From the NCBI RefSeq assembly GCF_000330505.1, contig NW_004443536.1, positions 106,523 through 170,522 on the forward strand: 64,000 nucleotides of DNA, written 5' to 3'. The notes under the pieces are model-generated. The model was not told the origin of the DNA. It made no database searches and saw only the letters and a program-made list of their open reading frames with translations. How positions within the stretch are numbered: the first letter of the stretch is position 1; each line of letters starts with the position of its first letter. The translations under genes were made by a program, and so were the position numbers. This document shows, one piece after another, positions 30,476-41,149 of the stretch. This DNA is from Entamoeba invadens IP1. Taxonomy: Eukaryota > Evosea > Mastigamoebida > Endamoebidae.

Positions 30476-32524
30476 TTAATTCAAAGAGAACATTTGCTGA
30501 ATTTGTGGGAGGTACTTCAAGTTGATAGCTGGACGTTTGAGTTTGAGAGCAGCAGTTAAAAGTCCGTTTTCTGGTGTCCATTCTTCTGGGACCAAAGTGA
30601 AGTATTTAATCTTCTGTTTAGCGGACAAGCCAACTTCGACTTCAGCCAACATCTTTTTGACGCTTTCGATGACGTCTTTGTTTTTGATAGCGTCGTTGAA
30701 TGCGAGAGTTGGATTAATTTCTTTGATGACGTTGTGTGAAGGAGAGATTAAAGCGACGATGAAGTCATGGAAAGGGTCTGCGAAGACGCAAATGTTGTCG
30801 ATGACCTTTGAAGAGGAGTACTTTGATTCGATAGGTTCCAGACTAATATATTCTCCACATGGTTGTTTCACTATGTTCTTCTTTCTATCGATGATACACA
30901 CGTGCAAGTCATCTTTAATAGTTGCGATGTCTCCAGTGCAAAACCATCCATCTTCTGTGAAGCTTTCCTTATTCTCCTCATCTCTCTTGAAATATCCTTT
31001 CGTGACAGGAAGGCCTTTAAACATTAATTCTCCTCTTGGTGGGTTGTCGCTTGTCAAATAGCCCAATTCAGCGACGTCTCTTAATTTAGCTTCATATGTT
31101 GGGAAGATGACCCCTATAGTAGATGTCTCGGGGTCATTGTGTGGCATAGCAAGTGCTGCGCCGCACAATTCAGTCATTCCAAATCCTTGCATGATAGCCA
31201 CATTCGGTAAGATGACTGTTAAAAAGTGTTGCAATTCTTGATGTAACGCAGAGCCACCGACTATCACCGACTTAATGTTCTTCCCCAATAAAGATTTGCT
31301 CAGTGGCTTAAAAATGATGCCATCAACTACTTTTAATAGTGGAGTAAACAAATACGGCGGACACAAATTGTAGTCGACATACAAGGCCTTCTTGATATAA
31401 AACCCTGTGGAGAACATGAATCTCTTAAACCAATTGGATTTGCCTACCGTCTCTAAAATCCCCTTCTTGACTCGATTGAAGACCGTCGGTACACCAATCA
31501 TCGCAGTCGGGTTCAACTCAATTAAGTCCGAATTACACTCGTGACACCCCCCAGCAGTCAACGTACGTGTCCCCGCATATCCAATCGTCGCAAAATCCAT
31601 TAACAAGGCAAACTCAATGCCAATTTCAAAGATGTGGGCTAACGGCAAGTAAGCGATGAACCGTTCTCGCGAGAACTCCAAGACATGTGTATATGCGTAC
31701 GACAACATCAGAATTTGATTTTGGTTCACAGTCACTCCTTTCGGACTATTTGATGTCCCTGACGTGTACATGATCATCGCCAAGTCGTTCTCATGGACTT
31801 CCGCAAACTCCGTCTTCTCTTCCGACAAATTGAGAGCTTCAAACGATGTTTTATTCTCTTTGTTCTCATCGACGTTGATCACAATGACGTGTTGTTTGAT
31901 CCCAATCTTCGGAAGTCTTTTAGCGGTATCTTCAGAAACTACAAGTCCTTTAATGTCCGTCTCTTCTAATGCAATTTTAACGGCATCATCCGATAAAGTG
32001 GCATAAACAGTGACCGCTATAATCCCTTGTCTACAAGCAGCTAATAACAAAGCCATCCACTCATACCGAGTCTCACAGAAGATCCCAAGTTTGTCTCCTT
32101 TCATCAATCCAATACTTAAAAGACCAGTCGAAAGGCGATTAATCATGTGATGATACTCCACTGAGGAGATCCAGATGTATGGCGACATCTTGTACTTATA
32201 CAACTTCTTCTGCTCTTCCTTCCCATTGACCATCACTGTCATCGTCTTGAACGCAACAGTACTTTCACATCTCCGATACCCAACAAACTCTTTTTTGTCT
32301 TCCCGCGTGAACCCGTTGACTACGTCGTTGATCGTCCGGAAGTGCGAGAGGTTCTCCGTCACTAATTCTTTCTCCGCTGTATACCCACGTAGTATCCGAG
32401 TCTCTCCTGGCTTCGCTTCACCTACCCATTGGCCATTTAACTTCTTCGGATATGTCGATGGGCGAAGGTAGTACAAGATCACAAGAGTGACAAGAATGAC
32501 AACACCTACTGTCAGTGCAAACAT
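30476..32524 (-). CDS. Long-chain fatty-acid-CoA ligase (acyl-CoA synthetase)
   Basis: Intronless 682-aa protein from the minus-strand ATG at 32524. It activates fatty acids to acyl-CoA through an acyl-AMP intermediate. An N-terminal hydrophobic segment (about residues 4-20) followed by a basic stretch should anchor it to a membrane, probably the ER. Adenylate-forming motifs are in order: YTSGTSNSPKGVT (AMP-binding P-loop, about 252), IAYLPLAHIFE, GFGMTELCGA (about 448), WFCTGDIATI (about 527) and DRKKNIVKQPCGEYI (about 545, the ACSL signature). All key residues are present. The length and the two-part ACSL layout match eukaryotic long-chain enzymes. Confidence 0.95.
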   Translation of the reverse strand: MFALTVGVVILVTLVILYYLRPSTYPKKLNGQWVGEAKPGETRILRGYTAEKELVTENLSHFRTINDVVNGFTREDKKEFVGYRRCESTVAFKTMTVMVNGKEEQKKLYKYKMSPYIWISSVEYHHMINRLSTGLLSIGLMKGDKLGIFCETRYEWMALLLAACRQGIIAVTVYATLSDDAVKIALEETDIKGLVVSEDTAKRLPKIGIKQHVIVINVDENKENKTSFEALNLSEEKTEFAEVHENDLAMIMYTSGTSNSPKGVTVNQNQILMLSYAYTHVLEFSRERFIAYLPLAHIFEIGIEFALLMDFATIGYAGTRTLTAGGCHECNSDLIELNPTAMIGVPTVFNRVKKGILETVGKSNWFKRFMFSTGFYIKKALYVDYNLCPPYLFTPLLKVVDGIIFKPLSKSLLGKNIKSVIVGGSALHQELQHFLTVILPNVAIMQGFGMTELCGAALAMPHNDPETSTIGVIFPTYEAKLRDVAELGYLTSDNPPRGELMFKGLPVTKGYFKRDEENKESFTEDGWFCTGDIATIKDDLHVCIIDRKKNIVKQPCGEYISLEPIESKYSSSKVIDNICVFADPFHDFIVALISPSHNVIKEINPTLAFNDAIKNKDVIESVKKMLAEVEVGLSAKQKIKYFTLVPEEWTPENGLLTAALKLKRPAINLKYLPQIQQMFSLN

Positions 32525-33178
32525 AGGTCTCTGTTTTTGTGTTCTTAGAGCAGTTTTCTAGAGGCATTTCAAATATAGTTTTTTATAATTTGAATATGGT
32601 TTCTTTGTTGTTAAAAAAACTAACTCTTTTTTGTATTTTTTTATTCGGTTTTATTTACTCAAAATTCCCGTTTTTTAATGTATTTAATTACTTTAAAAAA
32701 ACCAAGTCAATTGTATGCAAAAATAATCATTTTTTTTATTTTATTAAAAAGATTGTTAATTTTTAATTTGTTTTCATCTCTTTATAATAAAATTAACCAT
32801 TTATTTACTATATTGTATTATACATTTCATTTATTATACGTCACCATTGAAAAGAGCATATTTATCTTTTTATTACCATTCAAAGATTTAAAAGCTATAA
32901 TTATACTAAATCATCAATAATTAGTCTAATATCATTGTAAAATTTTTTTTTTCTGAATCATTAATTGATATTGTTAATAATAATTATATTAATAGTAAAT
33001 AAGTTATTTTGAAAAATATCAGACTTGTTTATTCACAGTCTCTCTTTGCTCTTTCTGCCATTTATGTCACTTTTTTATAAAAACATTCATTTAAAATGAT
33101 ATTTAATTATAATTAATAAAACAATATAATGAGTATATTTCATTAAACTAATAACAATAGTAATTTTAATTAAATTCT
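32525..33178. other. AT-rich spacer
   Basis: Lies between the 5' end of the acyl-CoA synthetase gene and the 3' end of RPA32, both read on the minus strand. Open frames here are low-complexity Phe/Leu/Ile/Asn runs and not credible genes. Confidence 0.6.
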
Positions 33179-33719
33179 TTAGCATAAAGCATAAGCGCAC
33201 TCGATGAGATGGAGCATCATATGATCCAAATCCGACTTAATGGTTCTCTGTGAGTGTACGTAGTTAGACGATGAGAACTTTTTAATCTTTCCCGAAGTGA
33301 TGATGTAATCTCCGACTCTGTTGATCAGTGGTTTCGCTCTATAAATTTATAATTTAATTATTAATTAAATTATAAATTTGATCAATACAATCAAAATGTT
33401 ATATATAACATTTTTGGTGGAACGAGAATGAAACAAACGAGAATGTTGGTTCGTCTTCGCCATAAATACCGACCTCTATCCTTCCAGTAGAATCGTCGAT
33501 TAGATACTTCGCGATTTCGTTTTCAGTTTTGGCTTCGACGACCTCGCCACAGACAACAACGTTGGTGAGGATGTTATTTTCATATAAAAACTCTTTTTTA
33601 TTGTTTGTGGTTGTATTTAAAAACTCAAGGCATGTCAACGGAAAAACAACGTTTTTCGCGGGCTGCTTTTTAGCGGGTGATGATGGGATAAAACCACCTT
33701 CAGTTGAGCTGTATGCCAT
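33179..33719 (-). CDS. RPA2: Replication protein A 32-kDa-type subunit (RPA2), one intron
   Basis: Exons 33719-33439 and 33338-33179 on the minus strand, with a 100-base intron (GTTTGT to TAG) between them, give 146 aa in frame. The start MAYSSTEGGFIPSSPAK matches the Gly/Ser-rich phospho-tail of RPA32. A single OB fold follows: NVVVCGEVVEAKTEN, YLIDDSTGRIEVGIYGED, then in exon 2 GDYIITSGKIKKFSSSNYV and the final LDHMMLHLIECAYAL helix used for RPA trimer formation. It would bind single-stranded DNA with RPA70 and RPA14 in replication and repair. The protein ends after the OB fold; the usual C-terminal winged-helix domain is absent. Confidence 0.85.
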
Positions 33720-34092
33720 TCTGATTTTAAAGTTTTCTCTTTTTTAATTCCTCCGTTTTGGTAACCTCAATCTTATTATCTTACTTTTTTTGCTATGTCC
33801 CTATTATTATTTTATCATAATTTTAGTTATACTTTCTTTCTCTCTTTTTACTATTATTTAATATATTTAAACTATATTTGTTTGATATGATTAATAAAAA
33901 TATGAATAGTTTTTTTATAATAAACAAAAATACTTATTAAAATATTATTTTATTATACAAAAAAGTTAATATACAATTATACCGATACAATACTTTAATT
34001 CTAGTAATAAAATTACAAATATAGTATTTGACATTCCCATCGATTAAAATAACATTTCAATCTAATATCAAGTTCAACTAGAAAGCAAAACG
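33720..34092. other. Divergent promoter spacer
   Basis: AT-rich region between the divergent starts of RPA32 (minus) and the 34093 gene (plus). No gene is seen. Confidence 0.5.
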
Positions 34093-36063
34093 ATGAACCG
34101 AAAAACCAGATTTCAAACGCGGAACGTGCGTGTTCAAGGGTCACTTTCCCACGAGAAATTGCTCATGGAGACGTACAATGACATAACAAAATTGCCTCCT
34201 ATTGAGAAGACCATTCAGTCCTACTTTGAACAAGAGAAACCCTATATGACTGAAGAGGAGCTCTCAACACCTGCTTTAGTTCAAGTCATTTGTTTGGATG
34301 GTGAGCTTTATTACCCTTCTCATATCATACAAGAACTCATCAAGTCGGAATTTGTTCGCGAGAAGACTGTGCCGTGCTTCGCGAGGTATTCCAAACAGAT
34401 TGTATCTGACATTTTCTCGTCTTTTGTATTCAACAGATTTCCCGACTTCTCGCAGTACACATCACTCCAGTTGGCAGAAGCTATTGGAACGATCACTTAC
34501 TTTGTGAACCTCCAGAAGAACATCGTCTCTTCGATTGTAGCCGTAGTTATTAGTCATGCTCTGATTTTCGACGAGAAGGTCGAAGAGGACTTAGTGTGTG
34601 TCTTAATTAGAATGAACGACGTCGAGGCGTTACAATCGCTTTCATTAATTTTTCAGTCTTCTGTAGTGGAGACTATTTTGAAATTCTTATTACAATTCGG
34701 CAAAGTTGACGTGAAGAAATTGGATACCAACAACGTGTTATACTTCGGTAAAATCGCTATCGATAACTTGGACTTCAAATTATTCAGAGAATTTGCAAAG
34801 GAAGCGATCGATCGACAAATCACTAGCATCGGCATCTTTTTATGGAAGTTCTGGAGTGTCTATGACAAAGCAGTCGAAGAAGGTATACTCGACTTATTCA
34901 TACTTGCTGTTCAGAACTTGAAGAATGAAGACACCGACTTGTACTTCATGATCACTGTGGAAGAGATCCTTCAACATGAAGACTATTTGCCTTACCTTCA
35001 AATGATCATCGCACACATCATCCACATCTTGGATACGAGATGTACTAATATCCTCCTCCCACATTGCTTAAAAATTATTGGGATGTTCACTGGTACCGAG
35101 CACTCAAATAAGATTATATTCTCAAATTACTGGCACTCTCTCGTCTTTAAGAGGATCACCGGCAAATTTGAATTCTTATCCCTTTCCCTCCCAATACTCG
35201 TGAATCTGTTATCAACTATTCCATGCTGTAAACAACAAGTCGTGACAGCGTCCGGTAAACGCACAACATTCTGTGAACTTACTGGAAAGTGTTATTTGAA
35301 AGGGACGTGTATTGTGGAAATGCTGATATCATTTCTTAGCAGCGCACAAGACCCTTCTGAGATCCTTCAAATATTCGACTTGTTGACAAGTACCCTCCAA
35401 CACGATGTTTTAGACTCGACTCTTCCAAGTTTCATGTTACCAATATTACTCGAAATTACTAAGAAATACGCACATGACGAAGCCATTGTTTCAAGAGGGT
35501 TGAATTTGTTTGCAGACATACTTTTTAGAACCAAATTTGTGTTGAGCGAGAAGATGATCTCCGAGATCAAGGGTATAACTACTTTCATGTTAGAGCGTTC
35601 TCCTGATATCGTGAGGGGTATTGTACGCATTATGAAGTACATCGGTACATTAAACATCCAATTTTTAGCGACATATGGATTTGTGCAGATGCTCTCGACC
35701 ATTGTTAAGACATACACAACCACACCATCCGTGCTATTTATAGCAATAGACATAGTGTCCAACCTCTATTGTAAAAATGTCATGTGTGACTATATGAAAT
35801 CGGAGGGGACTCCGGAGGACATTTCAATCTGTTTAAAAATGTCACTCGACAATTACGAGCAAATGAAAAGTGTTCATGGGTTCAATCAATTTGTAGAAAA
35901 CTGTTGTTTCATATTGGGGTTTGCAAGTCAGGAATGTACCGACAAAGAAACTTTAGAACAGTGGATCAGCGCCGTTTCAGAGGCTACAAACAACTTCCCA
36001 AACAACATTAAAATCACAGAGAGTACCAAAGTACTTCAACTCATCGCCAAGTCTTTTTTATAA
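34093..36063 (+). CDS. Armadillo/HEAT-like helical protein, unknown function
   Basis: Intronless 656-aa protein from ATG 34093. A short basic N-terminus (NRKTRFQTRNVRVQ) precedes an all-helical repeat region of about 600 residues, with segments such as YLQMIIAHIIHILDTRC and HCLKIIGMFTG resembling armadillo repeats. The layout (basic tail plus ARM-like solenoid) recalls importin alpha, but I see no NLS-groove Trp/Asn arrays, so I leave it unnamed. It has no signal peptide or membrane helix. Probably cytosolic or nuclear. Confidence 0.75.
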   Translation: MNRKTRFQTRNVRVQGSLSHEKLLMETYNDITKLPPIEKTIQSYFEQEKPYMTEEELSTPALVQVICLDGELYYPSHIIQELIKSEFVREKTVPCFARYSKQIVSDIFSSFVFNRFPDFSQYTSLQLAEAIGTITYFVNLQKNIVSSIVAVVISHALIFDEKVEEDLVCVLIRMNDVEALQSLSLIFQSSVVETILKFLLQFGKVDVKKLDTNNVLYFGKIAIDNLDFKLFREFAKEAIDRQITSIGIFLWKFWSVYDKAVEEGILDLFILAVQNLKNEDTDLYFMITVEEILQHEDYLPYLQMIIAHIIHILDTRCTNILLPHCLKIIGMFTGTEHSNKIIFSNYWHSLVFKRITGKFEFLSLSLPILVNLLSTIPCCKQQVVTASGKRTTFCELTGKCYLKGTCIVEMLISFLSSAQDPSEILQIFDLLTSTLQHDVLDSTLPSFMLPILLEITKKYAHDEAIVSRGLNLFADILFRTKFVLSEKMISEIKGITTFMLERSPDIVRGIVRIMKYIGTLNIQFLATYGFVQMLSTIVKTYTTTPSVLFIAIDIVSNLYCKNVMCDYMKSEGTPEDISICLKMSLDNYEQMKSVHGFNQFVENCCFILGFASQECTDKETLEQWISAVSEATNNFPNNIKITESTKVLQLIAKSFL

Positions 36064-37158
36064 ATTTATCTCATTGATATTTATTGTACTATTCAATATA
36101 ATACATTTATTCATTTATTTTTTTGTATATCACTCCCGTCACGTCATGACGTGATTAGTATCTATTAATAGAATTTCATTTATAAACGCAAGATATTTTA
36201 CTACAGAACTCATGAAATTCATTTTGGAAGTATTTTTAAATAAATAATGAGTTATCTGAGATTTTTTTAAATTGAATTAGTTACTATATTTATTATTCTC
36301 TTATTTGGTATTTATAGTTCTTTTTAATTAAATAAAATAAAACAATTATAATAAAAAATACTATTCATCGAAAACAAAAAAAAACACTCAACATCTCCAT
36401 TTTAAAACCAAAAAACTAAAATTATTTTCTTTTGAAGAAAAGAATAAACTTACTATCAGCATAATTATCTTTTTGTTACCATTATTGTTTTTAATAATGT
36501 AAAGTAAAGATTATGTAAGTAAAAGTTTTATCTTTTTATACAAAATTGATTATTATAATTATTATTTTATAAATAATAACAAGAAAAAATATTAATATAA
36601 TTATTAATATAATTATAACATAAAAAACAAAAAGAAGGATCACTTCTTGCATCAAAAAATCGTTTTAGGTTAAAGGGTAGGTTTTCCGGAATAGCAATTC
36701 AGCGGAAACTCAAGGATATATATCTCATAACAAGCAAATAAACGGGAATACATCCAAAATACCCCAAGTTAATAGTTCTAATTATACAGATGTTTAAACC
36801 GATTATCCCATTTATTTTCTTATAAAAAATCAAATTAACTCCTCAAATAAAATGGTTAAACAAATTCGTAGTACTTTCCTATAAATAGATCATAGAAATT
36901 TTGTTCTATAAATACAACGCACAAATGTCGTTCATTAACTTACAGAACGAACATTATAATTAAATTAAATTATATAGTATACAAAACCATATATACTAGT
37001 TATCGATGATGTATCTCAATTGTGTCGAACCATAGTGATTGAAGTGCCGACCAAAGTGATGTATATATAGAGTATCCTCAAATAGATCAGAAGAAAACAA
37101 AAGAAGTCATTTTGCTGAACTTTTAGTGTAGCGTTTTTAACTGAATAGTTTAAACGAT
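36064..37158. other. 1.1-kb AT-rich spacer
   Basis: No open frame of interest and no tRNA-like fold that I can recognise. A slightly less AT-rich patch lies at 36630-36790 without coding potential. Confidence 0.5.
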
Positions 37159-38046
37159 ATGGAAGACATTGAGTCACTTGTAGCTGCAACTCGTCTTAAG
37201 ACGACATTGGACTATTTTGACTTTGATACGGACATCGATTACATCACAAAGACTCCAAAGCAAATTGCAGACTCTTTACTCCACGACTTCTTTGCACTTC
37301 ATAGCAGTGATTATATTATCCAAGAGAAGACTTTACGTGTCTTAATCAAGATCTGTGACAGTCACATTCCTCAAACTACAAAGAAATTTGAGACTCCAAA
37401 GTTCTATCAATTTTTCTCTTCTATTGACGACTCCATTGAACGCTTTTGTTTAATTTTATCGAAGAAGCCGCAAAATATTAAAGACGTGTTAATATACACT
37501 TTACTCATCCAATTCTTCGAGCGCCTGATCTCCTCGAAAAACTTGAAGACTATAATGACTGTCTTATCCTTCGATTCACTCGCAACGGCGTTCTCTTTAT
37601 TAACTGACACCCGATTTCAACGATCGACTGTAGTCTTACAATCATTGACTCACATTTTTAAGATGTTATTAGACTATGAACTCTTTGAAGAGTTGGCCTA
37701 TATCATTCAACTTACTTTCACCTCAGACTTCGTCTTCGACGTGTTAAGTCTAACTCCCCCAAAATACACTCAAGACATCTACTTAGCCGTCTCTCAAATG
37801 CTCTTCGACTGCGTTTCTATTAAAGCAAATACCATCGTGTTCACTCCTAAAGTCAATGAAACAATCCAATTCGCTATCGACAAGTTATTGACTAACCACA
37901 TCCACTCACAACTCAGACTCGGCTTCGACGGATTCTCAAAATCTCTCAACGCAATCACTAAGTCAAATATTAGGTCTCTCTGCTCTAGCTTCGAGTTCAA
38001 TAAGGAGGAAAGAAGAACTAATGAACGAAAGTCCACGAAGCTCTAA
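37159..38046 (+). CDS. Helical protein of unknown function
   Basis: Intronless, 295 aa from ATG 37159. All-helical, Leu/Ile/Phe-rich with regularly spaced amphipathic helices from about 20 to 280, ending in a basic tail (KEERRTNERKSTKL). Nothing in it matches a catalytic family I know. It lies head-to-tail after another helical-repeat gene (34093), but the two do not look like duplicates. Confidence 0.7.
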   Translation: MEDIESLVAATRLKTTLDYFDFDTDIDYITKTPKQIADSLLHDFFALHSSDYIIQEKTLRVLIKICDSHIPQTTKKFETPKFYQFFSSIDDSIERFCLILSKKPQNIKDVLIYTLLIQFFERLISSKNLKTIMTVLSFDSLATAFSLLTDTRFQRSTVVLQSLTHIFKMLLDYELFEELAYIIQLTFTSDFVFDVLSLTPPKYTQDIYLAVSQMLFDCVSIKANTIVFTPKVNETIQFAIDKLLTNHIHSQLRLGFDGFSKSLNAITKSNIRSLCSSFEFNKEERRTNERKSTKL

Positions 38047-38511
38047 AGACTGTCTGTCTGTGTATCTGTGTTATATTTTATTATTACTTGATAGTTCTTT
38101 TATTATACTATTTTTCTCTATCAATTAGGCTTCGCATTCGAGAATTTTATTATTTAAAATTAGTATCTAAAAAGCTAATGAAACGGGAAAGAAAAAATGA
38201 CCCGTTTTATTGGCGTTTTTCGATACTACTATTCAATACAATGTTGGTATAGTTTAAATGTAATTATTTTTACTATAATTTATTATACATAAAAACACGA
38301 TCTGAATATTTTGCTTTTCGATCTCTCATGTTGTATAAATAACAATCCCGATTTGATGTTCGGAATAAACTTAACACAATACAAACTTAATAAAAGACCA
38401 AACACCTGAAAACTATACACTATAGTAAGAACAATTAAAAAAAGAACTATACCAAGTGTTGGAAGGGCACTGAAGAAAAAAGAACGAAACTGATTAATTG
38501 AATTGAAGCCT
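38047..38511. other. Intergenic spacer
   Basis: AT-rich, no gene seen. Confidence 0.5.
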
Positions 38512-39780
38512 ATGCTTCTATTAAGTTTGTTAGTATTGAGTGTCGTTTCGGACAAGACGTACTGCGAAGTCCCCAAGTTTGAAGCTTTACAACCGATTGA
38601 GGGATATACCCCAGTACTCTTACAAATGGTCTTCCGCCATGGGGACCGATCCCCTTGGCTGACATATAAGGGTGACCAAGGTGTCTTTGACTGCGACGTC
38701 TCGCAACAACTTCGCTTCTTGTCGTCGAGCGGTGTTGAGGCTTTTGAACATCATCACATTAAAACCGTGATCGATAAAGAGAAGATGGTCTTTGCGAAAG
38801 ATAATATGTATAGCGGGTCATGTCAATTGGGCCAATTAACACGAAAGGGGCTGAACCAATTGGCTTACTTGGGGGACCAAGTGAGAAGTAAATACGTTGG
38901 GGAGAATAACTTCCTTCCTGTTGATTTGGATACTAAGGACATCTACGTGAGATCAACACAAGTGTGGAGAGTCATCCAAAGCGCTGAATCGTTTTTACAA
39001 CATTTGTATCCCGCCGACCATCGCAAGAAAGACGCGCGGATTAAAATCGATACATTGCCTTCGGAAATTGAATATGCAGTGAAAAACGAGAAGGGGAGAT
39101 GCCCATATTCTGATCAATTAGACAAGGATCTGTTTTCTAAGTACTTCATCGACGAATTGAGTGACAGAAATAATGCAATATTGAAACCAATCTACGAGAA
39201 GATGGCAAGATTCTTTGGGGAAGTGACATACAATTGGTACGATTCATACTTCGATATCTTACAAGAACTTGAATGTAATGATCAACCGTTCCCGTGTAGA
39301 AATATGACAAACGAGGATGGGTCGGTGACAGAAGAATGTATTACTAAAGAAGAGTTTGACACTATGGTGGCGAATATCTATCATGATAATATATACAGGT
39401 TCTGGGATAATGGGACAACAGAACCATTCCCTGCTAGATATGCTTCGGGATGGTTATTAAGAGATATTTTAAACTATCAAATGGACAGAATTAATGGAGT
39501 CAATCATTTGAAATATACTCATTTCCATGCTCATGACACTACTATATATCCTTTGGTCAGTTTACTTGAGGGAGACTACTCAAGCTGGCCACCTTATGCT
39601 TCTTATATCATTTTCGAATTATACGAAAAGGAGGGAGAGAATTATATTAGAGTTGGGTATAATAATAAGTATTTGGATCTCAATTTTTGCGAAAAGGATG
39701 CAAACGGACTTTGCAAGTTTAAGTCGTTCTACGATCATTTGCAAGCTAAAGTACTCCCACTCAACGCCTGCGATATTTAA
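38512..39780 (+). CDS. Secreted histidine acid phosphatase
   Basis: The first ATG is at 38512, giving 422 aa; the frame opens earlier only with TTG. Residues 1-13 (MLLLSLLVLSVVS) are a signal peptide. It hydrolyses phosphomonoesters at acidic pH through a phosphohistidine intermediate. The catalytic motif is RHGDRSP (about residue 42), preceded by QMVF, and the proton-donor motif is HAHDTT (about 339). STQVWRVIQSAESFL provides the second conserved Arg region. Six or more Cys suggest disulfides, fitting the lysosome/phagosome lumen or secretion. There is no C-terminal membrane helix or obvious GPI signal, so it is predicted soluble. Confidence 0.93.
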   Translation: MLLLSLLVLSVVSDKTYCEVPKFEALQPIEGYTPVLLQMVFRHGDRSPWLTYKGDQGVFDCDVSQQLRFLSSSGVEAFEHHHIKTVIDKEKMVFAKDNMYSGSCQLGQLTRKGLNQLAYLGDQVRSKYVGENNFLPVDLDTKDIYVRSTQVWRVIQSAESFLQHLYPADHRKKDARIKIDTLPSEIEYAVKNEKGRCPYSDQLDKDLFSKYFIDELSDRNNAILKPIYEKMARFFGEVTYNWYDSYFDILQELECNDQPFPCRNMTNEDGSVTEECITKEEFDTMVANIYHDNIYRFWDNGTTEPFPARYASGWLLRDILNYQMDRINGVNHLKYTHFHAHDTTIYPLVSLLEGDYSSWPPYASYIIFELYEKEGENYIRVGYNNKYLDLNFCEKDANGLCKFKSFYDHLQAKVLPLNACDI

Positions 39781-41106
39781 ATTAAGCAAGTTCTTTTTTC
39801 AATGTTGTATCAATTATGTACTATATATTAATTATAGTTATATTATGTCGTTTTAATATAATAAAATTAGTGGATAATAAAATTTATTTCAATAATTTTT
39901 AATGTTTTAATAACTATTTCTCAATAATAATATTATCATTAAATAGTAATAATAGTTAGTTTATAATATGATTAATTACAAAATTATAATTAATATTATA
40001 ATTATTATATAATTATAATAATATAATAATTTGAAACTAGTATAATATTTATTATTATTATCATTGGCAAAAAAATTTAACTGATATCAGGCGTTTCCAA
40101 AAAAATTATTGCCGATTATGTGGTATTATAACGTACGAATTTATAAGAGAAAATGAACATTTTGGTTATTAAATGGTGACGTGGGTAATTAGGATTGTGA
40201 TTTTGGAAACCACTGACTGATATTTTGACAATATTTATTTAGTAGTAATTATTTAATATTAAAGTGATTTATTAATTTAAATATGCCAATCTATTTTTGG
40301 TTGTTTTTGAGTTTTTTTTCAAAAAGTCTTCTTGAGAATAACCATTTTCCCATTCCCAGTTATTTTGACAATAATTACTGTACATAAATAAACAAAAAAT
40401 AGTAAGATACCCAACACAAAAAAAAGGACCTGCAAACCATAAATTTATAGTATATTATAGTTTTTTGTTTTTTGTCCTGTTTTTTCAAATTTTGCATTGA
40501 AAACCCATTAAATAGGTTTTAGAAACCATTATTATAGTTTGCCAGTCTTTTTTTCTGTGCCGGTTAATTTTTCAGGTGTCCGAATATTAACATTTGTAAT
40601 TATTAATCTCCGCTTCAAAACAGACGAAATTAATGAACAAAGTAATAAATAATAAATACATAATTATAATACACTAGTTAAAATAAAACAAATTTTATGA
40701 GCAAAAAAAATCTAAAACAATAATTTAAGTGTCTTTTTTATAAAATTTGTTTAATATTTTAAGCTATCTCTGAATTCTACATTTATAGGTGTTATTGAAT
40801 TATAATTAATTGATTGACTGTATGAATTAACAAACCAGTAAATAAATGAACATCAGATTCAATCAAAAGATATAAAAATTTGTTGAAATGAAATTCAAAA
40901 TTTCAAATACTCCTATAATAAAAACAAATAAAAGGAGATTATTTCATTTAAACAAAATGAATAATGGAATTCAAAAAATGCTATATTAAGAATTATTTCG
41001 ATAGTTTATATTGTTTTGAATATTCATCAAACAAAACAATGGGTCAATCCAAGTGAGATTTGAGTCTTTTTTGATCATTTCATTTCATTAATTTGTTGTG
41101 ATTTTT
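39781..41106. other. 1.3-kb AT-rich spacer with an imperfect inverted repeat
   Basis: No gene seen. It holds the possible MITE described separately (40414-40559). Confidence 0.5.
40414..40559. repeat. Possible MITE: imperfect inverted repeats of about 30 bp
   Basis: The left end (acacaaaaaaaaggacctgc, from 40414) and the reverse complement of the right end (gcacagaaaaaaagactggc, ending at 40559) match at most positions over about 29 bases. The 146-bp unit has no coding potential. It could be a decayed miniature element or chance similarity in biased sequence. Confidence 0.35.
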
Positions 41107-41116
41107 GTATATAAAG
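41107..41116 (+). promoter_or_regulatory. TATA-like box of the 41150 TMK gene
   Basis: Sequence gtatataaag ends 34 bases before the ATG, the same distance as in the sister gene at 14634. It matches the Entamoeba TATA-like element loosely. Confidence 0.5.
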
Positions 41117-41149
41117 GTTGACCGATTTATGTAGTCAAAAATTAAATCA

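Noticed and set aside
30522..31061. A 179-codon plus-strand frame inside the acyl-CoA synthetase
   Set aside because: Antisense shadow of a gene with all catalytic motifs on the other strand.
32539..32920. Two overlapping Phe/Leu-rich frames
   Set aside because: Typical chance frames of AT-rich spacers; no domain and no codon bias like neighbouring genes.
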